Below are positions 52,603-62,224 of a DNA stretch of 64,000 nucleotides, piece after piece; position 1 is the stretch's first letter, and every line of letters begins with the position of its first letter. Below the pieces are notes generated by a model. That model made no database searches and had not been told where the DNA came from. It worked only from the letters and a program-made list of their open reading frames with translations. This DNA is from Asaia bogorensis_B (GTDB lineage Bacteria; Pseudomonadota; Alphaproteobacteria; Acetobacterales; Acetobacteraceae): NCBI RefSeq assembly GCF_900465315.1, contig NZ_UBIX01000013.1, one strand, 5' to 3'. A program made the translations under genes and the position numbers.

Positions 52603-53667
52603 CTATGCTGTGATCCGGGCGCCGAATGAACGCTCGATTTCGATCAGGCGCTGCTTGCGCCATAATCCGCCGCCATAGCCTGTCAGGGTCCCATCTGCGC
52701 CGATCACCCGATGGCACGGGATCATGAGCGCAATGCAATTGGCGCCATTCGCGCGTGCCACGGCTCGGACTGCACCCGGGTGGCCCATGGTACGGGCAAG
52801 GGCACTATAGCTGCGTGTTTCGCCCGGTGGGATGTCCTGAAGGGCGCGATGAACGCGGCGCGTGAACTCGGATCCCTGGGGGGCGAGGGGTGTCTTGAAA
52901 CGGGCTGATACGCCCGCGAAATAGGCGTCGAGCTCCGCATGGGCCTGCTCTGTCACCTGGGTTCTGCCAAGACCAAGAGGTGATTTGAGCGCCGCTTGCA
53001 GGGCTTTGAGCTCACGTGGGAGGGCCTTGCGATCGATGAATTCGAGAAGGTGCAGGTGGCGCGTCGAGCATACCGCCAGCATGTCGCCCAGCGGCGTTGC
53101 AATCCAGCTGGCCTGCAGCAGGCCGCCCTGTTGCAGCGTGCCGGGCGCACAACCGATCAGTCTGGAAAAGGCGTCGCGAAAGGCACTGGCGGATTCAAAT
53201 CCTGAATCGAGCTGGGCGGCTATGACTGGCTCTCCCTGGGAGAGGGTCAGGAAGCCGTCGCGCAGGCGACGCTGCCGGGCCATATCCAGAAAGGTCATGT
53301 CAAAGTGCCGCTTAAAGCTGCGCCTGACAGTTGAGGGGTCCAGCCCGAGGGCCACGAGATCCTGCTCGTTCCAGCGCCGACCCGGATTGGCTTCGAGCCT
53401 TTCGAGCAACCCGGCAATGAGCGGGTCATGAGCGGCGCCGCCCTGGAGCGGATGACAGCGCTTGCAGGGGCGGAACCCGGCCTCGATGCAGCTGCGCACG
53501 CTGTCGCGAAAGGTGCAGTTGGTGGCGAGGGGTTTGCGTGCCGGGCATGTCAGACGGCAGAATATTCCCGTCGTTCCAACACACACGAAAACCCGTCCGT
53601 CATATCGGGCATCGCGCGCAAGAAGCGCCTGATAGAGCGTGTCATGGGAGGGAAGATCGAACAGCAT
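52603..53667 (-). CDS. ada: Bifunctional methylated-DNA repair protein and regulator Ada
   Basis: This 354-residue protein is the same length as E. coli Ada. The N-terminal domain has zinc cysteines Cys37 (GIFCRLTC), Cys41, Cys68 and Cys71 (CKRCH); Cys37 corresponds to the methylphosphotriester acceptor. An AraC-type helix-turn-helix follows (residues about 85-180), then the C-terminal O6-methylguanine transferase with Cys318 in MIPCHRVIG. Methylation of the N-terminal cysteine would make it an activator of its own gene. No alkB or alkA is adjacent. Confidence 0.95.
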   Translation of the reverse strand: MLFDLPSHDTLYQALLARDARYDGRVFVCVGTTGIFCRLTCPARKPLATNCTFRDSVRSCIEAGFRPCKRCHPLQGGAAHDPLIAGLLERLEANPGRRWNEQDLVALGLDPSTVRRSFKRHFDMTFLDMARQRRLRDGFLTLSQGEPVIAAQLDSGFESASAFRDAFSRLIGCAPGTLQQGGLLQASWIATPLGDMLAVCSTRHLHLLEFIDRKALPRELKALQAALKSPLGLGRTQVTEQAHAELDAYFAGVSARFKTPLAPQGSEFTRRVHRALQDIPPGETRSYSALARTMGHPGAVRAVARANGANCIALMIPCHRVIGADGTLTGYGGGLWRKQRLIEIERSFGARITA

Positions 53668-53718
53668 GAGATGACCCTAACCCCTCCGTTCAAAACGTGA
53701 GGCCGGAAAACGGGCGTT

Positions 53719-54633
53719 TCATTTTTCTGCCTGTTTGCGATTGTTTCTATCGAACGCAGAAAAGATGTCGATCAGCCAGTCCATGAAGACGCGTACGCGC
53801 GGTGGGAGCTGCCTGTTGCTGGGGTAGAGAAGCGTCAGGGGCGTCGGGGCCGGAGGAAATGCAGAAAGCACCTCGACCAGCGCACCGCGTGCCAGTTCAG
53901 CCTCGAACCGATAACGCGGCGCCTGGGCCAGACCAAGCCCAAGGCACGCTGCTGTCGCCGAGGATTCCGCGCCGGAAACAAGAAGCCTTGCCGGCAGGAT
54001 ACGCTCGACGAGCTGGCCGCCAAGGCTGAATTCCAGCGGCAGGACCTGCTTCGTGCGGGACGAGGCAAAGCCGATCATGCAATGCCCGTCCAGATCGTCC
54101 GGATCACTGGGCGTGCCATGACGGGCAAGATAATCCGGGCTGGCCACCGTGATTTCCGGAAGCAGGCATAGCGGGCGGGCCATCATGTCGCTATCGGGCA
54201 GGGGGCCGCCGCGTACCACACAATCCACGCCTTCACGCAAAAGATCGACGAGCCTCTCGCCCTCGCCCAGATGCACGGTAAGCCCCGGATGACGGGACAG
54301 GAAATCGGGCAAAGCGGGCAGGATAATGGTGCGTGCAAGATGCCCGACCGTATCGAGACGGATCACGCCGCTCAGCGCTGAGCCGATGGACCGGTCGGCC
54401 TCCTCGAGTGAAGCGACGATCGAGCGGCAATGGGCGTAGTAGAGTTTGCCTTCCTCTGTGGGCTGAACGTGACGTGTGGAGCGATGCAACAGCCTTGTGC
54501 CAAGACGCCGTTCCAGCGCCTGGATGGCAGCACTCGCAGCGGGTCGTGAAACACCGCAGGAAGAGGCCGCAGCGCTGAAGCTGCCGCGCTCGATGACGCG
54601 CAGGAAAAGCTCGATACTGGCCAGTCTGTCCAT
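53719..54633 (-). CDS. LysR-family transcriptional regulator
   Basis: This 304-residue LysR-type regulator has an N-terminal winged helix (SFSAAASSCGVSRPAASAAI and RRLGTRLLHRSTRHVQPT) and a C-terminal effector domain. It is divergent from the SDR gene at 54748, separated by 114 bp that would hold the shared operator; LysR regulators typically control the gene next to them. The effector is unknown. Confidence 0.92.
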   Translation of the reverse strand: MDRLASIELFLRVIERGSFSAAASSCGVSRPAASAAIQALERRLGTRLLHRSTRHVQPTEEGKLYYAHCRSIVASLEEADRSIGSALSGVIRLDTVGHLARTIILPALPDFLSRHPGLTVHLGEGERLVDLLREGVDCVVRGGPLPDSDMMARPLCLLPEITVASPDYLARHGTPSDPDDLDGHCMIGFASSRTKQVLPLEFSLGGQLVERILPARLLVSGAESSATAACLGLGLAQAPRYRFEAELARGALVEVLSAFPPAPTPLTLLYPSNRQLPPRVRVFMDWLIDIFSAFDRNNRKQAEK

Positions 54634-54747
54634 GAGCGCGTCCTGCCGATTGTTCTGTTATGGTGAATAATGATGACAGGAATGCGCGGCTTATCGCAAG
54701 CCAGCGCGCATGGTCTCCTCTGCGTATCGAAACAAGAGGATATCACC

Positions 54748-55509
54748 ATGACTTCCATTCAACGCATCGCGCTTGTAACGGGCGGTAGCCGTGGCCTGGG
54801 CCGAGCCACCGTCGAGGCTCTTGCCCAGAGAGGCATTGGCGTCATCCTGACCTATCAGGGTAATCAGGAGGCGGCGGAGGCCGTTGTCGCTCTGGCAGAG
54901 CAATCAGGTGTAAAGGCTGCCACGCTCAAACTCGATATGGACAGCAGCGACAGTTTCAGCGTCTTCGCCGGGCAGGTGAAGGACATTCTGGGCCAATGGG
55001 GCCTGTCCCATTTCTACTATCTGATCAATAACGCCGGCAGTGCCCATAATGGCGGCCTGGCAGATACCACCGAGGCCGAGTTCGATCGCATGTACGGCGA
55101 ACATCTCAAGGGGCCGTTCTTCCTGACACAGGCGCTCTTGCCCCTGCTCGCGGATGGCGGACGTATCCTGAATATCAGCAGCGGCCTGACACGTTTCACC
55201 TTTCCGGGTCGCATCGTCTATGCCTCGATGAAGAGCGCGGTCGAGACCATGACGCGCTATATGGCGAAGGAACTCGGCCCGCGAGGCATTACGGTCAATG
55301 TCGTGGCACCCGGCGCCATACAGACTGATTTCTCCGGTGGCGCCGTGCGGGACAATCCCGAGATTGCCCGTCATATCGCCCAGAATACGGCGCTGGGGCG
55401 TGTCGGCCTGCCTGATGATATCGGCCCGATGATCGCCTCGCTTCTCTCGGACGATAACCGCTGGGTCAACGCGCAGCGCATCGAGGTGTCAGGCGGCCAG
55501 TCGCTCTAA
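54748..55509 (+). CDS. Short-chain dehydrogenase/reductase
   Basis: This 253-residue classical SDR has the cofactor motif VTGGSRGLGRA at about residue 10, NNAG (LINNAGSAH) and catalytic Ser plus Tyr-x-x-x-Lys in SSGLTRFTFPGRIVYASMKS. The cofactor is probably NADP(H), judging by the Arg in TGGSRG. A FabG-like reductase is most likely, but the substrate is unknown. The ATG has AGAGGA upstream. It is divergent from the LysR gene, which probably regulates it, and convergent with the SDR at 55577. Confidence 0.92.
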   Translation: MTSIQRIALVTGGSRGLGRATVEALAQRGIGVILTYQGNQEAAEAVVALAEQSGVKAATLKLDMDSSDSFSVFAGQVKDILGQWGLSHFYYLINNAGSAHNGGLADTTEAEFDRMYGEHLKGPFFLTQALLPLLADGGRILNISSGLTRFTFPGRIVYASMKSAVETMTRYMAKELGPRGITVNVVAPGAIQTDFSGGAVRDNPEIARHIAQNTALGRVGLPDDIGPMIASLLSDDNRWVNAQRIEVSGGQSL

Positions 55510-55576
55510 GAAGTCATGGCTCAGCCTCCACCGGGGTTTATGATCCCGGGGAAGGCGCATGAGCCCTCCTGGGTGC

Positions 55577-56359
55577 TCAGGAATGCAGGCGCGTCAGTCG
55601 GGCGTGGCGCGCTGCCTTGACGGGCTCTGGGGTCACGCGGTTTTTCTCTACCGCCCGCTTCGTCTCTTCATCGCCGCCTACCACATGGTCCAGGCCATTC
55701 ATGAGAGCCTCATAACCCTGCCGGGCTACTAGGGTCTTGTCATTCTTGTGACCCTGATCAATGGCGCTGCTGGCCATACCGGCATTCTTGTGAAAACGAC
55801 TATCGGTGGCGCCGGGCAGCAGGGCCGTCACGCTCACGCCCTTTTCCTTCAGTTCCTCACGCAGGGATTCTGCGAACATGAAGCCAAAAGCTTTCGAGGG
55901 CCCGTAGACGGTCTCGAAAGGCGTGGGCAAAGTCGCTGAAACCGACGAGGTGATCAGGATGCGGCCACGACCCTGCGCGGCCATATGACGTGCCACATGC
56001 TTCGCCATGCGCACGGTGCCACTGATGTTGATGGCGATCACCCGCAGATCGTCCTCCAGGGCGGTGTCGATGAAAGCACCCCCCAGACCAATCCCGACAT
56101 TGAGGGCCGCGGCGTCGACAGGCCGCCCTAGGGCGACGATGAACTGCCAGAAACTATCCACGCCCTCAGCCAACGCTGCATCCGCGCGGTGGGGATACGC
56201 AGAAACGCCCAGGGCCTCGATGTTCGTGGCTGCTGTGAAGATCTGTGCGCTCGATCCGGAAATGGCAACGTCATACCCGTTCCGCGCAAATTCGAGAGCG
56301 AGTTCGAGGCCGATACCCGAGGAAGCGCCGGTAACGAAGGCGAGTGGGCGATGGGTCAT
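55577..56359 (-). CDS. Short-chain dehydrogenase/reductase
   Basis: This 260-residue SDR has VTGASSGIGLELALEFARNG at the N-terminus, LNVGIG in place of NNAG and the active site SSVSATLPTPFETVYGPSKAF with Tyr and Lys in the Y-x-x-x-K arrangement. The N-x-G-I change in the NNAG position is unusual but tolerated in some subfamilies. The ATG at 56359 has AGGA upstream. It is divergent from the LysR gene at 56473, which probably controls it. Confidence 0.9.
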   Translation of the reverse strand: MTHRPLAFVTGASSGIGLELALEFARNGYDVAISGSSAQIFTAATNIEALGVSAYPHRADAALAEGVDSFWQFIVALGRPVDAAALNVGIGLGGAFIDTALEDDLRVIAINISGTVRMAKHVARHMAAQGRGRILITSSVSATLPTPFETVYGPSKAFGFMFAESLREELKEKGVSVTALLPGATDSRFHKNAGMASSAIDQGHKNDKTLVARQGYEALMNGLDHVVGGDEETKRAVEKNRVTPEPVKAARHARLTRLHS

Positions 56360-56472
56360 GATGAAAATCCTATCCTTGAAAGTAACCCGATTGATCACGG
56401 GGATATGGAACAGGTGCACACCTCAGTAGTTTGTTGAGTCAAACTTGGTGCAGTGATGAGGATAGCTCATAA

Positions 56473-57372
56473 ATGGCCGCGAGCGGTGTGAGTAAGGACA
56501 GTCTCGAAAGCTTTATCGCTATTGCCCAGGCGGGCAGTTTCGCACGGGCTGCCTCGCTGCGTGGCGTGACGGGATCAGCATTGAGTCACGCCATGATGCA
56601 GCTTGAGCGCAAACTCGCGGTGCGGCTGTTTCACCGCACGACGCGTCAGGTCAGGCTGACAGGCGCTGGCGAAATGCTCCTGGCAGAAATTGCTCCGCAA
56701 TTCGCGCGGATTGACGCCACTCTCGCGGCACTTGATGCGTTTCGCGCGTCGCCTTCCGGCCGGCTGCGGATCACGACGCTGCGGGATGCGGCCAATCTGC
56801 TGCTGGCGCCCCGACTGGCGGGATTCATGGCGCAGTATCCGGCAATCGAACTGGATATCGTGGTTGATGATCGTGTGGTGGATATCGTTTCGGAAGGATT
56901 TGACGCAGGAATACGCTACGGGGGCACTGTTCCCGAGGGCATGATTGCGACCCGCCTGACGGGCGATCTGAACTGGGTTGTCGTCGGCGCGCCGGCTTAT
57001 CTCGACGCAATGGGGCGTCCGCAGCAGCCTGAGGATCTGATGCAGCATCGCTGCATCCGTATCCGCACCGGCACAGGTCGCCTTTATCCATGGGAACTGG
57101 GTGAGGGGTCGAGGCAATGCGTGCTCGACGTGCCGGGGCAGGTCATTCTTGGCGATAGCGAACTGTCGCTGGCTTGCGCCACCGCCGGGGGCGGGTTGTT
57201 CTATTGTCTCGAAGCGAGAGCCCAGCCTGCTTTCGATAATGGCCAACTCGAATTGGTTCTGCCTGAGTGGACGTCGCTGGGGGAGGGCTTTCATGCCTAT
57301 TATCCCTCCCGAAGGCACGTCCCGGCTGCACTCAGAGCCTTCACGGCGTTTTTCCGCATCCCAAGCGCGTAA
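56473..57372 (+). CDS. LysR-family transcriptional regulator
   Basis: This 299-residue LysR-type regulator has the helix-turn-helix SFARAASLRGVTGSALSHAM followed by KLAVRLFHRTTRQVRLTGAG and a C-terminal effector-binding domain (IELDIVVDDRVVDIVSEGFDAGIRYG, typical of the CrgA/AaeR-like subgroup). It is divergent from the SDR gene at 55577-56359, with about 110 bp between, the standard layout for a LysR regulator and its target. Confidence 0.92.
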   Translation: MAASGVSKDSLESFIAIAQAGSFARAASLRGVTGSALSHAMMQLERKLAVRLFHRTTRQVRLTGAGEMLLAEIAPQFARIDATLAALDAFRASPSGRLRITTLRDAANLLLAPRLAGFMAQYPAIELDIVVDDRVVDIVSEGFDAGIRYGGTVPEGMIATRLTGDLNWVVVGAPAYLDAMGRPQQPEDLMQHRCIRIRTGTGRLYPWELGEGSRQCVLDVPGQVILGDSELSLACATAGGGLFYCLEARAQPAFDNGQLELVLPEWTSLGEGFHAYYPSRRHVPAALRAFTAFFRIPSA

Positions 57373-57724
57373 GCGTTCCATGCCAGGGAGAAGGTGGCCT
57401 GAAGGCGGAACACAGCACACCCGACGGTGCCGTGCTTCACGGCGATTGGCTTGCGCGCAGATCAGTCGCTTGCCTGCCGGTCGTCTTTTACCCCTGACAC
57501 TGCCATACCGCGCGACGTTTCTAAATGATTCTGATTATTTCTACAATGTAATTCGAATGACCAAAAGTAATATATGAGTTCAGTTTACAACAACGGTAAG
57601 TAACTCTGTGATAAAAATACAATGATCATTGTCTACGCGATTTGATCTGCAATAAGCCTCTGGACGTGATTTCGTTTGTGAAATCTTTTCGCTCCCAGAA
57701 CGCCTTTTGGAGGTCGAAAACACT
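57373..57724. promoter_or_regulatory. Upstream region of the TonB-dependent receptor gene
   Basis: The 352-bp spacer has no recognised gene and becomes AT-rich after about 57520, unlike most of the window. The GGAGG at 57709-57713 is the ribosome site for the receptor. A possible Fur-like site is listed separately. Confidence 0.55.
57521..57539. promoter_or_regulatory. Possible Fur-like operator
   Basis: The stretch CTAAATGATTCTGATTATT agrees at 14 of 19 positions with the E. coli Fur box when read as GATAATGATTCTCATTATC. It lies about 185 bp upstream of the receptor start. Alphaproteobacteria may use Fur or other iron regulators, so the match is only suggestive. Confidence 0.35.
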
Positions 57725-60700
57725 ATGAAGATCATCAGAAACAAGCGGCGATTGCTGCTTGTCTCCACAGTCGGTGCAGGTTTGGTTCTTGCGCAGGCGC
57801 AACTGGCCCACGCAGCCCAGTCTGCAACGGCACCCTCACACAAGGCCCACAAGCGCACGACCAGAAAGACAACCCCCGTTGCTGCGCGCAACCAGGCCAC
57901 TACCGCCCCTGCCGCTTCCGCCGCGCCGCTTGTTCGTCCGGCTGCGCAGGGCGCTGGCGTCCGCTCGATCTCGGCCAGCAACGACACATTCGCGCCGCTT
58001 TCCGGTCGTGGGGCGCGGGGTGGCAGTGAAAACATCGTGGTGACCGGTTCGGCGCTCAGCACCTCGAACAACGCCAATGCCAACCCGGTCCAGATCGTGA
58101 CGTCCAAGCAGATCCTGCAGACAGGCGCCACAACCGTAGGCGATTATCTGCAGCGCCTGCCTTCTGTCGGTTCGTCGGGCACCTATAATTCGCAGACGAA
58201 CGGTACGGGCGGGTCGTCCTGCGTGGATCTGCGTAACCTTGGCCAGAATCGCACGCTGGTGCTGATCGATGGCAAGCGCACCACGCTCAACGGCAATAAC
58301 AGCTGCGTCGATCTGAACACGATCAACGTCTATCAGGTTCAGAGCATCGAAATCCTCAAGGATGGCGGCTCCGAACTCTATGGTGCCGACGCCGTTGCGG
58401 GCGTGATCAACATCAAGATGCGCCACGACCTGAATGACGCGAACATCACCGTCCGCGGCGGGATCACCGATGTCGGTGATGGCCAGACGGGTCAGATTTC
58501 CGGCTACAAGGGCTGGAACTTCGATCATGGCAAGGGCAACGTGACACTGTTCGGGTCGTACATGACCAAGAGCGGGATCATGCAGCGCAACCGCGCCTGG
58601 TCACGCAATGTGCAGATCAACGATCCGACCGATGCGTCCGACCTGCTCTATGGTTCATCAATCCCGACAACGGGCAAGTATTTTACTGACTCCGGGACTT
58701 ATATCCCCAATGCCAGTGGGACCGGCTACCACACGGCAACCTCTGCAGATCGCTATAATTATGGCTCGCAGCAATCCCTGACCAACTCGCTGCAGAACTC
58801 CACGCTGTCTTTCGACGCGCATTATGACGTGAACAGTCATTTCACGCCCTATGCCAATTTCCAGTACAGCCACCGTACCTCCAGCACCAATCTGGCGCCG
58901 GAGCCGATGACGGGCAGCATCTACCCGTCCAACCTGCCGTCCAGCCTCGTGATCCCGGCCGATGCGCCATACAACACGTTTGGCGAAGACGTGCTGATGT
59001 ACAAGCGTTACGGCGAATGGGGTAACCGTCGTACCGAGACAGCGACCGATACCTACACCGCCATAGCAGGCGCCAAGGGCGAGATCACCCATGGCTGGAT
59101 GTACGATCTGTCCTACACCTATGGCTGGAACCAGGTGACATCGCAGATGTCGGGTGTGGGCAACTATGCCAAGCTCCTGCAGGAATACGGTCTGCAGCAG
59201 GTCGATCCGACCGATTCAAGTTCTGCGCTCGTTTATAACCCGTCGGTCTGTCAGGCCTCTGCCGGTTGTGTGCTGTCCGATCCGTTCAAGCCCCTTTCCT
59301 CGGCGGCTGCGGCTTATTCGAACTACACGAGCCATGATCATTACTATTACCAGCTGCGCGACCTGAACCTGCGCATGCACAACAACCATGTTGCCACCAT
59401 GCCCTGGAAGGGCGGCGGCGATCTGGGCTTTGCGCTGGGCATGGAACATCGTGGCGAGCAGCTTGCCTATCATCCTGATGCTGTTGTGGCGTCCGGCGAC
59501 ACGCTCACCAACTCGGCCTCCTATACCGGCGGTGGGTTCAACGTCACGGAAGGGTATCTTGAAGGCAAGGCGACGCTTCTGCGCGACGTCTTTCTTGCCA
59601 AGGATCTGACCATCGATGCACAGGGGCGCTATTCGTCCTACAGCACCTTTGGTGGCACGAAGAACTGGAAGGCCTCGATCAACTGGGCGCCGATCCGCGA
59701 TATCCGTTTCCGCGCAACCATTGGCAGTTCCTATCGCCAGCCGAATGTGTATGAGCTCTATTCAGGTGGCAGCCTTGGTTATGCCTNTCAACGTCACGGA
59801 AGGGTATCTTGAAGGCAAGGCGACGCTTCTGCGCGACGTCTTTCTTGCCAAGGATCTGACCATCGATGCACAGGGGCGCTATTCGTCCTACAGCACCTTT
59901 GGTGGCACGAAGAACTGGAAGGCCTCGATCAACTGGGCGCCGATCCGCGATATCCGTTTCCGCGCAACCATTGGCAGTTCCTATCGCCAGCCGAATGTGT
60001 ATGAGCTCTATTCAGGTGGCAGCCTTGGTTATGCCTCGGCAACCGATCCCTGCGCCCAAGCCAGCTCCTATGGATCGCTCTCGGCCAATGTCGTGGCCAA
60101 TTGCGCCAAGCAGGGCATCAATACGTCAACCTTCGTTGCGGCAAATTCGGGTCAGGTGCCGACGCTTTATGGTGGTAACGCCTCGCTGAAGCCGGAAACC
60201 GGTCGCACCTACACAATCGGTACGGTGATCACACCGCGCTGGGTGCCGGGTCTCTCTGCTTCGGTGGAATACTGGCATTACACGATCAAGAACATGATCT
60301 CGTATCTGAGCTCACAGTATATTCTTGACCAGTGCTACACAGGGGCCAGCACGAATTACTGCAACAACATCACACGCGTCTCGAGCACCAGCCAGCTGAA
60401 CTCCGTGACGGACTACTATGCCAATATCGGCGGTCTGCGCACGAGCGGTATCGATTTCGACCTTGATTATCGTATTCGTGTAACACCCAGGGATGTGGTG
60501 ACGCTGGGTAACAACTTCCAGCAGCTCATCAGCTACCTGCAGCAGAACGAGCCGGGCGGACAGTGGTACAACTATGCCGGTCGTCTGATGTACCAGTCGG
60601 GCACAGGCCAGCCGCGCGTGCGCGATTACGCCACGGTCAACTGGCAGCATGGCAACTGGGGTGTCACCTATATGATGAAATATACGGGTGGCATGGTGTG

Positions 60701-60947
60701 GAACAACGGATCGCAGGATCTGAGCACGGCCCTTGGTTATGGACGCTACAAGACCCCCGGCGTGTTCTCGCATGATTTGACGATTGATTATCGTCTGAAC
60801 AAGTGGACATTCCAGGCCGGTGTGAACAACCTGTTCGACAAGCAGCCGCCTTTCGTGGCCGATGCCTCGACCAACAGCGCCGCCGGTCTTTATGGCGACC
60901 TTTATTATGGCCGCTATGTCTTCCTTCAGGCCGGGGTCAATTTCTGA
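57725..60947 (+). CDS. TonB-dependent outer-membrane receptor (interrupted by an assembly gap)
   Basis: The receptor has a signal peptide (LLLVSTVGAGLVLAQAQLAHA), an Ala/Pro/Lys-rich linker, a likely TonB box region (SENIVVTGSA), a plug domain (TTVGDYLQRLPSV, RNLGQNRTLVLIDGKR, YGADAVAGVINI) and a beta-barrel ending in QAGVNF, the typical C-terminal aromatic signal. It imports an iron complex, vitamin or sugar; which one is not clear. At 59787 a single N separates two identical 249-bp blocks, and the frame shifts there. Removing the N and one block (250 bp) restores a single open frame of 990 codons. I read it as one intact gene, not a pseudogene. Four cysteines in the plug and loops are unusual. 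Confidence 0.85.
59538..59786. repeat. 249-bp exact direct repeat, first copy
   Basis: This block within the receptor gene is identical to 59788-60036, which follows immediately after a single N. Both copies encode the same barrel strands. It is best explained as overlapping contig ends that were joined without merging. Confidence 0.9.
59787..59787. other. Assembly gap (single N)
   Basis: The only ambiguous base in the window stands exactly between the two 249-bp copies, which marks it as a scaffold join rather than a biological feature. Confidence 0.95.
59788..60036. repeat. 249-bp exact direct repeat, second copy
   Basis: This copy is identical to 59538-59786. The receptor reading frame continues from it into CGGCAACCGATCC. 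A true tandem duplication would not be expected to sit exactly at an N. Confidence 0.9.
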
Positions 60948-61000
60948 TCCTGCCCCAAGGGTGATGCGCCTCGTGTAAGGGGCGCGAACGCCTTGTGTAA

Positions 61001-61031
61001 AAGGCCGTCGGACCCTGCGTTCGACGGCCTT
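61001..61031 (+). terminator. Rho-independent terminator after the receptor gene
   Basis: The inverted repeat AAGGCCGTCG / CGACGGCCTT has a perfect 10-bp stem with an 11-base loop, followed by a moderately T-rich stretch (ATCTCGTTT). It lies 54 bp beyond the receptor stop. Confidence 0.7.
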
Positions 61032-61078
61032 ATCTCGTTTAGGATGTTGCATGTCCGGCTGCGCGAAGGTTGGCTGCC

Positions 61079-62224
61079 TTACAGGCGATAGGACTCGTTA
61101 CCGGTCACGATGGGCGTCCGGGCTTCTCGGTAGTTGCTGCCACTGCGCGCACGATGATCCTCGATGACCGAGTAGACCAGCCCCTCGCTTTCAGCATCGA
61201 ATACCCTGTGTGGGTAAGCGGTTCTGATTGGATAGATCGCCTTGGTATAGGCGTGCGGGCCCGTGATATTGAATGTCGTGACCGCGCCCGCGCCATGCAC
61301 CTCGGAGCGATAGGTCAGGATCTTGGTCATGACGAGCTGGATCACCTGCCTCAGATAGGGATGACCGGGCCGGGCGATAAGAAACCATTGCTGGTATTCT
61401 CCACCCTGAACGTGGGCGATTGAGGCACCAATGCCCCATCCCTTGTGCAGCCCGGAGCCTGACATGTTCCATTGCGAGAGCAGATACGCATCGTCCGTGC
61501 GTATCATCATATCCAGCGGTCGCGATGTGGTCGATTTGAGGTCGAGATAAACCCCGCCCAGCTTGTAGATCAGCAGATAACGGAAGAAATCGGCCTTGGC
61601 GGCGCCGTATTCTGCGCCAATCATCAGGTATATCTTCAGCACGTCCCAGCCATAATGCTCGGATATGAAGTCGAAACGTGCAGCCTCGTCCCACAGCCTG
61701 AGCGACCATCCCGGGTTCATCTGGGCCGTGCGCTCGATATTGGCTGCAATGGCGGGATCCAGTGTCGTCAGATCATTGCAGATGTAATGCAACAGCCGCG
61801 GCACGGGCTCGGATGATATCTGTGCTGGCGCGATGACCGGGAAGCGGCGCAGACTGAGGCAAACGAGATCGCTCCAGCTGGCGCGTTCCATGACCAGGTC
61901 GCGTGAGCCGTCCGGGGCGTGCGACCAGATCGCTCCAGAGGCGTCGCGCAGCTGATACACGGCGGGCGCTGTCTGAAGCAGGTTCCACCCGGCAGGTGCA
62001 TTGAGCAACAAGCGGCGTTGCGGCTCAATGCCGAGCAGGGTTTGCTCTGTGTCCTCCAGAACCGTGCCGCGAATGGGACTGTCTGTATTCGGCGTGAGGC
62101 TATCAGTTGTCCCGTTTGTCCACATTCCGGGCGTTCCTGGCCCGGTCGCCCCCATATCGGGAGTCTCTGTCCCGTTGGGGATGAGAACATCCCCGAACAT
62201 GGTCACGAGGGCTGTGTCAGACAT
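61079..62224 (-). CDS. Glycosyltransferase with DXD motif (OCH1/Gly_transf_sug type)
   Basis: This 381-residue protein has a C-terminal glycosyltransferase domain of the DXD sugar-binding (OCH1-like) family at about residues 140-300. Segments are LLHYICNDL, MNPGWSLRLWDE, KADFFRYLLIYKLGGVYLDLKS (the DXD motif is the DLK position, YLDLK) and ITGPHAYTKAI. The N-terminal 135 residues have no known domain; they are Gly/Thr/Pro-rich at first. Such enzymes add sugars to capsule or lipopolysaccharide. Its ATG is 8 bp inside the preceding helicase gene's end, so they are coupled. Confidence 0.8.
   Translation of the reverse strand: MSDTALVTMFGDVLIPNGTETPDMGATGPGTPGMWTNGTTDSLTPNTDSPIRGTVLEDTEQTLLGIEPQRRLLLNAPAGWNLLQTAPAVYQLRDASGAIWSHAPDGSRDLVMERASWSDLVCLSLRRFPVIAPAQISSEPVPRLLHYICNDLTTLDPAIAANIERTAQMNPGWSLRLWDEAARFDFISEHYGWDVLKIYLMIGAEYGAAKADFFRYLLIYKLGGVYLDLKSTTSRPLDMMIRTDDAYLLSQWNMSGSGLHKGWGIGASIAHVQGGEYQQWFLIARPGHPYLRQVIQLVMTKILTYRSEVHGAGAVTTFNITGPHAYTKAIYPIRTAYPHRVFDAESEGLVYSVIEDHRARSGSNYREARTPIVTGNESYRL

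Noticed and set aside
55515..55560. A terminator between the two converging SDR genes
   Set aside because: The CCGGG/CCCGG pairing is only 5 bp and no T-tract follows on either strand.
59538..60036. A real tandem duplication of receptor barrel strands
   Set aside because: The duplication meets at an N, is exactly 249 bp, is 100% identical and breaks the frame. An unmerged contig overlap explains all of these at once.
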